Assembly: GCF_001720485.1 (NCBI RefSeq)
Contig: NZ_CP017114.1
Coordinates: forward strand, 1,550,001 to 1,614,000
Length of the DNA: 64,000 bases
Origin: Cobetia marina
GTDB taxonomy: Bacteria > Pseudomonadota > Gammaproteobacteria > Pseudomonadales > Halomonadaceae
Reading direction: 5' to 3'
Part shown: positions 17,896 to 27,986 of the stretch, one piece after another
Layout: each line of letters opens with the position of its first letter
Position numbering within the stretch: position 1 is the first letter of the stretch
Made by a program: the position numbers and the translations under genes
The notes under the pieces: generated by a model
Told to the model about the DNA's origin: nothing
What the model saw: only the letters and a program-made list of their open reading frames with translations
The model's database searches: none

Positions 17896-19053
17896 ATGCT
17901 GGGAAAATTATTATTTTTATTGGCATTGTTAAGTATACTAGTGCTTTACAAGAACAGTTTTTTTAGAATTTGTATATTAATATATGCTTATCCGTTATGG
18001 ATAATGTATGGATTAATGCTTGGAGACGAGCCAACAAGAATTATTAGTGCAACGGGATATTATTATTATGCTGAGTATTTGAAGGAAGCTGTACTGACAG
18101 CTATAGCTTCTTTTGTAGCATTTTTAATACCTCTATGGAAAGTTAGGAATGAAGAATATAGTTTTCCAACAATTAGAGTAAGTAAAACTACTAATATTGC
18201 AGTTTTTTCATTATTTATATTCTCAATATGTGCTGCATACCCTTCAGTATTTTACTTATCAGACTCAAGGTTTGGGAGTATGGGAAGCCTGGTAGTGATT
18301 TTCTTCGCTACCTGGATGATAACTGTAGGGAATAGTAATGAGTCAACAAGTAAATTGCAATTTGCCGTTGCACTTTCTGTTGTAGCATTTGCTATTATAA
18401 GGGGAGAGCGGGTTGATTTTATTTTAATGCTCTGCCTTATGTTGTTTTATTATTTTAAAACTAGTAGAATAAATCTTCTATATTTATCAGTGCCGTTAAT
18501 CTCTATATTTGCTCTCGGTATGTATGGAGGGCTAAGTCGAGGTGGCGAAAGTTTAAATATATCTAGTTTGATAGAAGAAATAGTAGCAAACTTGTCTAGC
18601 TTAGGTACCGCTGTAGATGTAGTTCATGTTTATTTATCTTCTGTGTGGTATGTAAATGCAATCGGCTACACTTTAGAACCTATAATTAATATTTTGATGT
18701 CCGTATTCCCCTCTAATAACTATGGCGGAGCTTCTTCAGAATATAATTATGTCTGGATACTAAGAGATTATATAAATAACGTCGGTGGAGGAATGTTTTA
18801 TACTGCTTTCATGTTAGCTGCAGGGCCGATTCTAACAGTAGTGTCAGGCTATATTTATGGCTACTTATTAAAGAAAATGTTCCTACTTAAAACCAAGTAT
18901 GGGATTGTGTTTATTATGTTTTTTATTATGCAGCTAAGATTGCAATGGTATGGACCTAACTATTTCGGATCTATAGTGTTATTCTCAATAATATTTGTAG
19001 TTTTTATTAAGCTCCTTAAAAATATAGGTGTCTACATTGAAGCTAAAGAATAG
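17896..19053 (+). CDS. wzy: Wzy-like polysaccharide repeat-unit polymerase
   Basis: 385-residue protein with about 10-11 hydrophobic segments, AT-rich and without strong sequence signatures, as is normal for Wzy. The family polymerises lipid-linked repeat units on the periplasmic face. The position immediately after the initiating transferase (three-base gap) and before a flippase supports this, as does a large loop with SLSRGGESLN-like and WILRDYINNVGGG stretches. Assignment is by topology and neighbourhood. Confidence 0.75.
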   Translation: MLGKLLFLLALLSILVLYKNSFFRICILIYAYPLWIMYGLMLGDEPTRIISATGYYYYAEYLKEAVLTAIASFVAFLIPLWKVRNEEYSFPTIRVSKTTNIAVFSLFIFSICAAYPSVFYLSDSRFGSMGSLVVIFFATWMITVGNSNESTSKLQFAVALSVVAFAIIRGERVDFILMLCLMLFYYFKTSRINLLYLSVPLISIFALGMYGGLSRGGESLNISSLIEEIVANLSSLGTAVDVVHVYLSSVWYVNAIGYTLEPIINILMSVFPSNNYGGASSEYNYVWILRDYINNVGGGMFYTAFMLAAGPILTVVSGYIYGYLLKKMFLLKTKYGIVFIMFFIMQLRLQWYGPNYFGSIVLFSIIFVVFIKLLKNIGVYIEAKE

Positions 19054-19060
19054 CTCTTTA

Positions 19061-20290
19061 ATGAAAGCTTTTCTATCGCTGACATTTTTAAAGGCATTAG
19101 ATAGCTTATCTCCCTTGATTCTTGTACCTTTCGCCATTAATATTTTTAATATCGAAGGTTTTGGTCGAATATCTTTTTATCAGACACTAGCCGTATTCTT
19201 TGCTTACTTGATAGATTTAGGGTTTAACGTTGTAGGTATTCAAAGAATTACGGCAACTCCAGTCGGCTCATATATAAAGGCGTACTTAACTTCCTCTTAC
19301 TTGATAAGGCTGATTTTATTCCTTCTGATGGTGCCTTTATTTATAGGGGTATCATTACTATCACCAATCTATCGTCCAGAAGACCTCCCGATAATTATTT
19401 CGTACACCCTTCTATTATTGTCTGCAGTACTAGCATCAGTTTGGTATTTTCAGGCCAAAGGTGAGTATAGAATACTATTAATGTCTTCTTTTTTATCTAG
19501 ATTTGTTTTTATAAGTTTAATCGTTATATTTGTAGACGGCATGTCAGATATTACCTTATATGTAATTATGTATACTTGCATGTTTTTAGTTCCAGCAATT
19601 TTCCAATTCTCTATAATAATTAAAAGAGGATTGAGTAAAAAGTTGAATTATAGGTTAGTTGCATTGATAGCTAAAGAAAATTTGGATATATCGTTATATA
19701 GATTTTCAAATGCAATTATCCTTCCGCTATCTGTCTATACGATATCAATCGTCGCAACTGCAAATGAAGTGGGCTTATTTACCGTGTTCCAGAGAATACT
19801 TGGAGTGTTAGTAAATATATCTTTACCTATCAATCAATCCTTAGTTCCACACCTGGCGAAATTAAAAAAAAATACAATAGGGAAATTTTATACCAAAGCC
19901 TTAAAGTTTTATTGTTATGTCGTAGCTATAAGTGTTGTTTTAGTTACTGCAGTTTATCTTGGAGTTCTTGTGTTGGTGCAATACAATTATTTTAGTAATT
20001 ACTCAAATAATTTAGCACCATTACTCATTACCTCTTTAATTGTAATAACTGTAGTTCCACATTTTGCCAATTCATATGTTACACAAACTATAAAATTGAT
20101 AGGTGTTTCAAGAATAAATAAAAATGTGTCAAGTATGACCGTGTTACTAATAGGCATTACCCTTGCGTCTGCTGTATATTTTAATTCTTATTCAACTATC
20201 ATATTAGGTTACGTCTTAACCTATATCTTAAGCTTTGTTTTTTTATCAGTTTCTTTTGTGCGAATAGCTAATAAAAGGAGGTTAGGATGA
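19061..20290 (+). CDS. wzx: Wzx-like lipid-linked oligosaccharide flippase
   Basis: About 409 residues with 12-14 membrane segments, of the polysaccharide-transport branch of the MOP exporters. The N-terminus SLTFLKALDSLSPLILVPFAINIFNIEGFGRISFYQTLAVFF shows the usual Wzx pattern (pro-Pro-Phe then a Gly/Phe-rich loop). I prefer the ATG at 19061, seven bases after the wzy stop. A GTG at 19028 would add 11 residues and overlap wzy. It flips undecaprenyl-linked repeat units to the periplasm. AT-rich like its neighbours; its stop overlaps the next start (ATGA). Confidence 0.85.
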   Translation: MKAFLSLTFLKALDSLSPLILVPFAINIFNIEGFGRISFYQTLAVFFAYLIDLGFNVVGIQRITATPVGSYIKAYLTSSYLIRLILFLLMVPLFIGVSLLSPIYRPEDLPIIISYTLLLLSAVLASVWYFQAKGEYRILLMSSFLSRFVFISLIVIFVDGMSDITLYVIMYTCMFLVPAIFQFSIIIKRGLSKKLNYRLVALIAKENLDISLYRFSNAIILPLSVYTISIVATANEVGLFTVFQRILGVLVNISLPINQSLVPHLAKLKKNTIGKFYTKALKFYCYVVAISVVLVTAVYLGVLVLVQYNYFSNYSNNLAPLLITSLIVITVVPHFANSYVTQTIKLIGVSRINKNVSSMTVLLIGITLASAVYFNSYSTIILGYVLTYILSFVFLSVSFVRIANKRRLG

Positions 20291-21090
20291 GTGGTCGCGT
20301 ATCTATAATTATGAGTGTTTACAATGCTGAAGATTACTTACATGAATGTTTGGACTCTATATTGATTCAGAAATATAAAAACATTGAAGTAGTAATAATA
20401 AATGATGGGTGCAAAGATAGTTCTGGTGAAATTATTGAGCAGTTTATTGAGCGTTGTGAAGGGGCTATTAAAGTAGTGTATGAAGAGCAAGAAAATCAGG
20501 GCCTTACAAAATCTTTAAATCGAGCGATTGTACTATCTACAGGAGATTATATTGCGCGTTGTGACGCTGATGATATTTTAGAACCAAATAGGATACATGA
20601 CTCGCTGCAATATTTAGAAAATGAAGACTTGGATTTTTTAACCACACAAGCTTATATCTTTGAGTCACACAAAGAAGAAAAGAAAATTATTGGCGTCTTT
20701 CCCAAGGTATCTATAAAAGATAAGTATTGGTTTGATGTGGATTTTCTGACATTAGGGAATCCGCATATTCATGGTACATTCTTTGGCAAACGTAGTGTTT
20801 TTTTAAAGCATTCTTATAATGAAGTATTTAAAAAAGCACAAGATTATGATTTCCTTTTAAGAATTTCAATTGATAAATCAATTAGAAAAGGGCTCCTTAA
20901 AGAGCCTCTGTACTGGTTGCGTAAAAATATAGCATCATCAGGACGTAGCGATACATCGACACAAATAACAACATGTGTAGAGTCTCTTAATGCTTTGAGT
21001 CTGACTAGTAATTATCTAATTCCTGCGGCAGGCCCAATAAAAAAGTTTTTCTTACGTATGTATAAATATGTTAGATTCGGAGTGATATAA
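20287..21090 (+). CDS. Family 2 glycosyltransferase
   Basis: 267-residue GT-A enzyme. The nucleotide-sugar-binding start VSIIMSVYNAEDYLHECLDSIL, the VVIINDGCKDSSGEI stretch, and the DxD-containing RCDADD near residue 99 are all visible. The later AQDYDFLLRIS matches the ED-type catalytic-base motif of family 2. Adds a sugar to the lipid-linked repeat unit; donor and acceptor unknown. Start overlaps the wzx stop by four bases and its own stop overlaps the next ATG (TAATG), so the genes are translationally coupled. Confidence 0.88.
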   Translation: MSGRVSIIMSVYNAEDYLHECLDSILIQKYKNIEVVIINDGCKDSSGEIIEQFIERCEGAIKVVYEEQENQGLTKSLNRAIVLSTGDYIARCDADDILEPNRIHDSLQYLENEDLDFLTTQAYIFESHKEEKKIIGVFPKVSIKDKYWFDVDFLTLGNPHIHGTFFGKRSVFLKHSYNEVFKKAQDYDFLLRISIDKSIRKGLLKEPLYWLRKNIASSGRSDTSTQITTCVESLNALSLTSNYLIPAAGPIKKFFLRMYKYVRFGVI

Positions 21091-21662
21091 TGGGACGTAA
21101 GTATTGGAAAATAATTGAACTTTTTTTAAAACCACTGATATTTTTTTTAAAGCTCTGCCCAAAGTGTATAATACGATTGCTTTATGATTTTTCATCGTCA
21201 ATACCAACACCGGTAGGCTTAATTTTAAGGTACTGCTTATTAGCTTCAAAGGTTAATTACATAGGTAGTAATGTATATATAGCCAGGTGGGTAACAATTA
21301 AGAATATGTCTGGTCTTACTATTGGTGATAATGTAAGTATACATGAGAATTGTTATATTGATGCAATAGGAGGAGTTGATATTGGTAGTGAAGTGTCAAT
21401 AGCACATAATTCATCAATTATAAGCTTTGAACATGCATGGAACGATTCCGCCACACCTATTAAATATAATAGTCTTGTTCTGAAGAAGATTAGTATTGCG
21501 AAAGATGTATGGATTGGTTGTGGGGTCAGAGTACTGGGGGGGACTATTATTAATACTAGATGTGTTATAGGGGCAGGGAGTGTAGTTAAAGGTGAGCTTA
21601 TAGCTAAATCTGTTTATGGTGGAATACCTGCAAAGAAAATCATGGAATTCAATAATGACTAA
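21090..21662 (+). CDS. Hexapeptide-repeat acyltransferase (WcaF/CatB-like)
   Basis: 190 residues. A left-handed beta-helix is indicated by repeated [LIV]-G-x4 units: GLTIGDNVSIHENCYIDAIGGVDIGSEVSIAHNSSI, then KDVWIGCGVRVLGGTIINTRCVIGAGSVVKGE and the terminal YGGIPAKKI. This is the acetyl- or acyl-CoA O-acetyltransferase family common in polysaccharide loci, so the repeat unit is probably O-acetylated. A hydrophobic N-terminal stretch (about residues 6-25) is longer than in CatB. Confidence 0.85.
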   Translation: MGRKYWKIIELFLKPLIFFLKLCPKCIIRLLYDFSSSIPTPVGLILRYCLLASKVNYIGSNVYIARWVTIKNMSGLTIGDNVSIHENCYIDAIGGVDIGSEVSIAHNSSIISFEHAWNDSATPIKYNSLVLKKISIAKDVWIGCGVRVLGGTIINTRCVIGAGSVVKGELIAKSVYGGIPAKKIMEFNND

Positions 21663-22782
21663 GTTGGCTTTTTTTCATGATCATGTATTTAGTAAGCACG
21701 AAGATAATTTTTATTCACCCGGTAAATTAGATTATAGTAGTTTGGCTTACTATCTCAATTTTTTTTCCTCTTTAGATGTAGTGGCACGCTATAAAGAAGT
21801 AGAATCCATTGATAATAATTTGTCAATTGCGAATGGTAATAATATTAGTGTCCAAGGCGTATGGGGGCCTCTTACTAAGAAGGGTATAATAAATCGAAAT
21901 TTAGTACGTAATACTATACACAATGCGGTCGATGACTGTGATTACGTCATAGTTCGCTTACCTAGTGAAATAGGTTTGATAGCTTTAAAGTATGCTGTAA
22001 AGAAGAATAAGAAAACTGCTGTTGAAGTTGTTGCAAATGCTTATGATTGCATTGTGTCTCGTAATACACTAGTTTCTAAATTATATGCTCCTATCGCTGA
22101 ATATAGAAATAAAAAATGGATATCGAAATCAAAAAATGTTATTTATGTAACTAAGCAGTTTTTGCAAGATAAATATCCATGTGCCAACAATGTAGTCAGT
22201 GCAACCGATGCGGTTATATATCCAGCATCGAATATTAGGCCATTTGTATTTGACTCAAAGGCTATTAAGTTGGGGTTTATTGGCGATCCAGATATAGAGC
22301 TTAAAGGGTTTAAGTATCTCTTTGAAGCAGTAAAATTGCTCAATAATAAAGGACACAATATATCTCTTGAAGTTGTTGGGAATAAACGTAAATCAGTATC
22401 TTTTCCGCATCATGGCTATATTAAGTATAAAGGCGTGATTACAGATCGAGATAAGATTTATAGCTGGCTATCGGATATAGACATTTATATTCAACCGAGT
22501 CTCACTGAAGGCCTTCCTCGCTCTGTATTAGAAGCTATGAGTATGGGCAAGCCTTGTTTTGGTAGCCACGTAGGGGGCATGTCTGAGTTAATTCATTCAT
22601 CTGCATTATTCCCTGCAATGAATTCTTTGGCGATAGTAGATAGAATAGAAAATATAATATCTCATCCAGAAACATATTCCTTTCTAGCTAAACATTCTTT
22701 AGCATTATCACAAGAATATTCGTACGATAAGGTAAATGAGATAAGGAATAAATTTTATGGAGGGCATAATGCATGGCTGTGA
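21655..22782 (+). CDS. GT4-family glycosyltransferase
   Basis: About 375 residues, GT-B fold. The C-terminal half has KLGFIGDPDIELKGFKYLFEAVKLL, the phosphate-binding region and the family motif EGLPRSVLEAMSMGKP (EX7E type). The N-terminal acceptor domain is divergent. I start at the ATG at 21655 (MTKLAFFHDHVF), which overlaps the preceding stop by eight bases. The frame continues upstream to 21616 only inside the acyltransferase gene. Linkage and donor are unknown. Confidence 0.85.
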   Translation: MTKLAFFHDHVFSKHEDNFYSPGKLDYSSLAYYLNFFSSLDVVARYKEVESIDNNLSIANGNNISVQGVWGPLTKKGIINRNLVRNTIHNAVDDCDYVIVRLPSEIGLIALKYAVKKNKKTAVEVVANAYDCIVSRNTLVSKLYAPIAEYRNKKWISKSKNVIYVTKQFLQDKYPCANNVVSATDAVIYPASNIRPFVFDSKAIKLGFIGDPDIELKGFKYLFEAVKLLNNKGHNISLEVVGNKRKSVSFPHHGYIKYKGVITDRDKIYSWLSDIDIYIQPSLTEGLPRSVLEAMSMGKPCFGSHVGGMSELIHSSALFPAMNSLAIVDRIENIISHPETYSFLAKHSLALSQEYSYDKVNEIRNKFYGGHNAWL

Positions 22783-23891
22783 AAAAGAGGGCAACTGGTT
22801 TTATAGCAAACAGTAAATGGTATCTAAAAAACTTCCGTTCAAATACTATTATGGAGTTCTCTAAAAATAGAGACGTTGTTTGTTTCTCCCCAGAAGACTC
22901 TAGTATTGCGCTACAAGTAAGGCACATACCAATTGATCTTAATGCGTATAGCGTTAATTTTTATAGAGAGGCGAGAAGCTTTCTTTCTGTCTTTAATTCC
23001 ATCCGGAAATCTAAAGTTAAGATAGTCTTTAGTTTTAATCCTAAGACTAATTTATATGCACTTATATCTTGTTACTTCCTTTCAACGCCAATCGTGATAA
23101 ATATCTCTGGTTTAGGTAGTGCATCAAAATTAACTGGGATAACTGGTGTTGTTTATAAGATACTATTTAGATTTTTCCTGAATAAAGCGGAATATGTTTT
23201 TTTTCAAAACAATATAGATAGAGATATTTGTCTGACACAATTTCTTTTAAGTACGGACCGTAGTGAGGTATTACCTGGTTCTGGCGTTGATTTAGAAAAG
23301 TTCAGTTTTAGTAGTGAGATTAATTCAAGCCGCACTTTCTTGATGGCAGCAAGGTTGATTAATGAAAAAGGTGTGGTGGAGTATCTAAATGCTTCAGAAT
23401 TAGTGTCGAAGATTTATTCTAATGTCGGTTTTAAATTAGCTGGTGTTCTGGATTATTCAGATCGAGCTGTTCCACACAATATTATAAGTCATTATGAAGC
23501 ATTTTCTTGGTTTGAGTATTTGGGGATGCGCGCGGATATTGATCAAGTCCTAAAGGAGGTAGATTGCGTTGTCCTTCCTTCATACTACCCAGAGGGTACC
23601 CCTCGGAGCTTACTTGAAGCTGCCGCTTCAGGTAAAGTTATTATTACAACAGATACGCCAGGATGTCGCGATGTTGTAATCGAGGGTGTCAATGGCTTCC
23701 TCGTGCCTCCACGAGATACTGAAGCTTTGAAAGAAGCTATGGAAAAGGTCATCAATCTTTCTGACGAAAAGCTGGCAGAGATGCAGGCCAACTCCAGAAA
23801 GCTGGCTGAAGAGAAATATGACGAACAATATGTGATTCAGCGTTATCTTGATGTCGCTGAAGAAATTCTTGCCAAGAAGAGTAAAAAATGA
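22773..23891 (+). CDS. GT4-family glycosyltransferase (PglA-like)
   Basis: 372 residues, GT-B fold. The arrangement SGLGSASK near residue 112, VLPGSGVDLEKF, then FLMAARLINEKGVVEYL and PEGTPRSLLEAAASGK resembles PglA/WcaL-type N-acetylgalactosaminyl- or hexosyl-transferases. Composition changes sharply inside the gene: AT-rich to about 23,600, then the GC content and codon use of the flanking chromosome, so a recombination boundary lies within it. It starts 10 bases before the previous stop, and its stop overlaps the next start. Confidence 0.87.
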   Translation: MAVKKRATGFIANSKWYLKNFRSNTIMEFSKNRDVVCFSPEDSSIALQVRHIPIDLNAYSVNFYREARSFLSVFNSIRKSKVKIVFSFNPKTNLYALISCYFLSTPIVINISGLGSASKLTGITGVVYKILFRFFLNKAEYVFFQNNIDRDICLTQFLLSTDRSEVLPGSGVDLEKFSFSSEINSSRTFLMAARLINEKGVVEYLNASELVSKIYSNVGFKLAGVLDYSDRAVPHNIISHYEAFSWFEYLGMRADIDQVLKEVDCVVLPSYYPEGTPRSLLEAAASGKVIITTDTPGCRDVVIEGVNGFLVPPRDTEALKEAMEKVINLSDEKLAEMQANSRKLAEEKYDEQYVIQRYLDVAEEILAKKSKK

Positions 23892-24898
23892 TGTCAGTAA
23901 TGGTTACTGGAGCTGCGGGTTTCATTGGGGCTGAAGTCAGCAAGCGTCTACTGGAAGCAGGTCAGAATGTCATTGGCATTGATTCGCTGAATGATTACTA
24001 CGATGTCTCTTTGAAAGAGGCCCGTCTCGAACTCATTCAGCAGCACGCTGGATTCACTTTCCTCAAGCTTGACCTTGCGGATCGCGAGGCGGTAGAGAAA
24101 GTGTTTGCTGACAATGAGATCTCACATGTGGTTCATCTGGCAGCACAGGCGGGAGTACGTTACTCGCTGGAAAATCCGCATGCCTATGCGGATGCCAACA
24201 TGCTGGGTTTCTTGAACATCCTGGAAGGCTGCCGTCATCACAAGATCGAGCATCTGGTCTATGCCTCCTCCAGCTCCGTGTATGGCCTGAATGCGAAGGT
24301 GCCATTCTCTACCAAGGATGGTGTTGATCACCCTGTCAGCCTGTATGCGGCGAGCAAGAAATCCAATGAGCTGATGGCGCACACCTATTCTCACCTCTAT
24401 GGCATTCCGACGACTGGCCTGCGCTTCTTTACCGTGTATGGCCCTTGGGGTCGTCCGGATATGGCGATGTACAAGTTCACCAAGGCCATTTTCGAAGGCA
24501 AGTCCATCGATGTGTATAACCACGGCGATCTATCGCGTGACTTTACTTACATTGACGATATCGTTGAGGGGATCATTCGCATCAAGGATGTCGTTCCTCA
24601 GGCTGGGCAAAAATCGGCAGCGGAGGGCCTTGCACCGGATGAAAGTCCTGCACCCTATGCCCTCTACAATATCGGCAATGGTAGCCCAGTTCAGCTGATG
24701 GACTTCATCAGTGCCGTCGAGAAAGCGACGGGTATCGAGGCCAAGAAAAACTATATGGACATGCAGCCAGGAGATGTTTCTCAAACCTGGGCGGATACTG
24801 AAGATTTCTTTGCTGCGACAGGCTATCGTCCGCAAGTCGGGGTAGAAGAAGGGGCTAGTCGTTTTGTGGAGTGGTATCGTAATTACTTCTCCATTTGA
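23888..24898 (+). CDS. UDP-glucuronate 4-epimerase (NAD-dependent epimerase)
   Basis: 336-residue extended SDR: Rossmann VTGAAGFIGAEVSKRL, the family-typical GIDSLNDYYDVSLKEARL, HLAAQAGVRYSLENPHAY, catalytic YAASKKSNE and RFFTVYGPWGRPDMA. This combination is characteristic of enzymes converting UDP-GlcA to UDP-GalA. With Ugd downstream it implies galacturonate in the acidic polymer. High GC, conserved right flank of the cassette. Confidence 0.9.
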   Translation: MMSVMVTGAAGFIGAEVSKRLLEAGQNVIGIDSLNDYYDVSLKEARLELIQQHAGFTFLKLDLADREAVEKVFADNEISHVVHLAAQAGVRYSLENPHAYADANMLGFLNILEGCRHHKIEHLVYASSSSVYGLNAKVPFSTKDGVDHPVSLYAASKKSNELMAHTYSHLYGIPTTGLRFFTVYGPWGRPDMAMYKFTKAIFEGKSIDVYNHGDLSRDFTYIDDIVEGIIRIKDVVPQAGQKSAAEGLAPDESPAPYALYNIGNGSPVQLMDFISAVEKATGIEAKKNYMDMQPGDVSQTWADTEDFFAATGYRPQVGVEEGASRFVEWYRNYFSI

Positions 24899-25162
24899 TA
24901 GCCCTTGATGATTTCACGTCTATTTGAATATCTCCTGTTTCGTATATTGACGACTCCGGTCAGTGTCTATCGTCATGACATCGTCTCTCTTCGATAGATA
25001 CCAGGCTGAGCTCGTAGCGCTAGGTTTCTGCAAAAGACGATTTGCACAATGAGACGTGATTCATCACCATGACTGGCCTTGGGGGAACTTCATCTCTCTT
25101 CAGCAGTCGTATATCCCCAGTATTTTTAGCTTTCGTTACGGTAAATACAGGAAACATTGGAA

Positions 25163-26329
25163 ATGAAAATTGCCATCGCAGGCACCGGTTATGTCGGTCT
25201 CTCCAACGCCATGCTGCTGTCTCAGCATCATGAAGTCGTCGCGTTGGATATCGTGCCGGAGAAGGTGGAAGGCCTGAACCGTGGTATCTCACCTATCGTC
25301 GATAATGAGATTCATGAGTTTCTGGCGCGTGGAGATCTGAATTTCCGCGCTACCCTCGACAAGGAAGAGGCCTACCGCGATGCCGATTTCGTGATCATCG
25401 CGACGCCGACGGATTACGATGCCACCACCAACTACTTCAACACCAAGAGTGTGGAAGCGGTGATTCAGGATGTGCGTGACATCAATCCTGACGCGGTGAT
25501 GGTCATCAAGTCCACCGTGCCGGTGGGCTATACGGCTGAGGCGCGTGAGCGTTTCCAGACTCAGAATCTGATGTTCTCGCCGGAATTCCTGCGTGAAGGC
25601 AAGGCGCTGTACGACAACCTGCATCCGTCTCGCATCATCGTCGGTGAGCGCTCCGAGCGTGCCGAGGTGTTCGCCGGGCTGCTCAAGGAAGGTGCCATCA
25701 AGCAGGGTGTCGATGTGCTCTTCACTGACAGCACCGAGGCTGAGGCCATCAAGCTGTTCGCCAATACCTACCTGGCAATGCGCGTCGCCTACTTCAATGA
25801 GCTGGATACCTACGCCGAATCACATGGCCTGGATGCCAGGCAGATCATCGAAGGGGTGGGGCTGGATCCGCGCATCGGCCAGCACTATCACAACCCGTCC
25901 TTCGGGTATGGGGGTTACTGCTTGCCGAAGGATACCAAGCAGTTGTTGGCCAATTATCAGGAAGTGCCCAACAACATGATCCAGGCCATCGTCGATGCCA
26001 ACACCACGCGCAAGGACTTCATCGCGGAATCCGTGCTCAAGCGCAATCCGCAGGTAGTGGGGGTGTATCGCCTGGTGATGAAGTCCGGCTCTGACAACTT
26101 CCGCGCCAGTGCCATGCAGGGCGTGATGAAGCGTATCAAGGCCAAGGGTGTGGAAGTGGTGGTGTACGAGCCGGTACTGGAAGAGGACACCTTCTTCGGG
26201 TCACGCGTCATGCGGGATCTCGAGGCGTTCAAGCAGGAAGCTGACGTCATTCTGAGCAATCGCATGGCGGAAGAGCTCGCCGATGTGGTCGACAAGGTCT
26301 ACACCCGGGATCTGTTCGGCAACGATTGA
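25163..26329 (+). CDS. ugd: UDP-glucose 6-dehydrogenase
   Basis: 388 residues: N-terminal NAD-binding [55 protein letters not shown], and the catalytic cysteine in [12 protein letters not shown]. Oxidises UDP-Glc to UDP-GlcA, feeding the epimerase upstream. I start at the ATG at 25163 after GGAAACATTGGAA; a TTG at 25157 is less likely. The 264-base gap before it may hold its own promoter. A strong terminator follows. Confidence 0.95.
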   Translation: MKIAIAGTGYVGLSNAMLLSQHHEVVALDIVPEKVEGLNRGISPIVDNEIHEFLARGDLNFRATLDKEEAYRDADFVIIATPTDYDATTNYFNTKSVEAVIQDVRDINPDAVMVIKSTVPVGYTAEARERFQTQNLMFSPEFLREGKALYDNLHPSRIIVGERSERAEVFAGLLKEGAIKQGVDVLFTDSTEAEAIKLFANTYLAMRVAYFNELDTYAESHGLDARQIIEGVGLDPRIGQHYHNPSFGYGGYCLPKDTKQLLANYQEVPNNMIQAIVDANTTRKDFIAESVLKRNPQVVGVYRLVMKSGSDNFRASAMQGVMKRIKAKGVEVVVYEPVLEEDTFFGSRVMRDLEAFKQEADVILSNRMAEELADVVDKVYTRDLFGND

Positions 26330-26360
26330 TTCAGAGCGCTGGTTCTTGATCGAAAATACA

Positions 26361-26388
26361 ACGCCGCATCCTCGTGATGCGGCGTTTT
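26361..26388 (+). terminator. Intrinsic terminator after ugd
   Basis: ACGCCGCATC and GATGCGGCGT form a 10-bp perfect stem around CTCGT and are followed by TTTTCG, 32 bases after the ugd stop. It closes the Wzx/Wzy locus. Confidence 0.9.
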
Positions 26389-26564
26389 CGTGTCAGTGGA
26401 GAGGACATAGGTGAAGACTTTCATGCTGCTTGCCTGATGCCAAGGAGGAGGGCAGTTGTGTCAGGCTATCCCTCCCATGGAGTCCTCAATAGCCCTCTGC
26501 AGCATGCGCCTGAGTGGCTCGTGCCATCCTTCATAGAGTCATCACTGGGTCAGGAAGGCCAGGT

Positions 26565-27872
26565 ATGCCGTCATACGATTCCCTCGCTCGTTCAGCTTCA
26601 TCCCCCATTGACGCCGATGATTCCTCGGTGACGTCGCGTCCCGTGTCCTGCGGCGTTTTCCTGTTCGGTCTGCTCAGTCTGGTCCTGCCCTCTGGCTATA
26701 GCATCGGGCCGGCACTGCTGGTGTTGCTCAGTGGCTATGGGTTGCTGCGCGAGCCGCGCACGCTGCTGCGCGCGCCTGGCAAGGAGGACGTGACCGTCAT
26801 CGGCGTGATGGCGGGCCTCGCAGCCTTGTTGCTGGTGAGCATCCTGCTGCAGGGGGATGCGTGGCAGACGGCAGGCGTGCCCATCCGCCTGTTGCTGGCT
26901 GTGCCGGTGCTGTTGCTCGTGTTGTCGTGTCCTCCGTCGCTGGGGGCGATGTGGGGTGGGTTGATCCTCGGCAGCGTGCTGACCGGCAGCTGGGCGATGT
27001 GGCAGAAGCTGGTGTGGGGCGTGCACCGCGCCGGCGGCTTTACCAACACCATCAATTTCGGCGATATCTGCATGTTGATGGGGCTGATGTGTCTCGCGGG
27101 ACTTGGCTGGGCCATGAGTCAGGCAGGTGCCCGGCGGCGCTATTGGATACTGGCGCTGCTGGTTGGCGGGGCGTTCGGTATCATCGGCTCGTTGATGTCG
27201 GGGACACGCGGCGGTTGGATCGGCTTTCCCTTCGCGGCCTGGGTGCTGTATCGCAGTTATGGTGAGGTGATTTCACGCCGTGTGCTCAGACTGGGCGTCT
27301 TCATGTGTGCCGGGGTGATCGCCTTGATGGTGATGACTCCGGCGACCGGTATCCAGCAACGTGTCGAAGCCGGTGTCTCGGATGTCACGAAGTACGTGGA
27401 GGACCGCAATGCCGGCACCTCTGCGGGGGCGCGTCTCGAGATGTGGCGGGGGGCTCTGCTGATGATCGCCGAGCAGCCGTGGCTGGGCAGGGGCGAGACG
27501 GGGTATGCCGAGGCGCGTGATGCGATGATCGAGCGGGGAGAGCTGAGTCGCCACGTCCAACCTTATGAGCATCCCCACAACGAGTTTCTCGACGCCTGGG
27601 TCAAGCGCGGAGTATTGGGCTTGCTGGCGTTGCTGGCACTCTATCTGGTGCCGCTGCGACTCTTCTACCGTCGCCTGGACAGCGACGACCTGACATTGCG
27701 CTCACTGGCTGTCGCCGGCGTGCTGCTGCCGCTGACCTTCCTCGACTTCGGGATGACCTGGGTGATGTTCTCCCAGGCCAGTGGCGTGATGGTCTACGCC
27801 TTCTGGCTGGCGATCGTGTGGGGCACGCTGCGCGCCCACGAGCGACGCCTCGAGACACTGCAGGCACCCTGA
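26565..27872 (+). CDS. O-antigen ligase (WaaL) family membrane protein
   Basis: About 435 residues with 10-12 membrane segments. The Wzy_C/O-antigen ligase features are SGTRGGWIGFPFAAW, a periplasmic loop with WRGALLMIAEQPWLGRGETGY, and HPHNEFLDAWVKRGVLGLLALL; the H[NSQ]EFL motif is typical of WaaL. It could ligate polymer to lipid A-core or be a second polymerase. I start at the ATG at 26565, preceded by AAGGCCAGG; the longer frame from 26514 is unsupported. It is separated from ugd by a terminator and so is transcribed independently. Confidence 0.85.
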   Translation: MPSYDSLARSASSPIDADDSSVTSRPVSCGVFLFGLLSLVLPSGYSIGPALLVLLSGYGLLREPRTLLRAPGKEDVTVIGVMAGLAALLLVSILLQGDAWQTAGVPIRLLLAVPVLLLVLSCPPSLGAMWGGLILGSVLTGSWAMWQKLVWGVHRAGGFTNTINFGDICMLMGLMCLAGLGWAMSQAGARRRYWILALLVGGAFGIIGSLMSGTRGGWIGFPFAAWVLYRSYGEVISRRVLRLGVFMCAGVIALMVMTPATGIQQRVEAGVSDVTKYVEDRNAGTSAGARLEMWRGALLMIAEQPWLGRGETGYAEARDAMIERGELSRHVQPYEHPHNEFLDAWVKRGVLGLLALLALYLVPLRLFYRRLDSDDLTLRSLAVAGVLLPLTFLDFGMTWVMFSQASGVMVYAFWLAIVWGTLRAHERRLETLQAP

Positions 27873-27986
27873 GAGTATTTTGACCTGCGAAGGTGACGGG
27901 TCTACAGTACGCGCAAAATTTGAGCAATCGCTCACGACTATTCACGTGGGGTGAAGGAGGCTGCTTCACCGCTCAGGAGAACTGAC

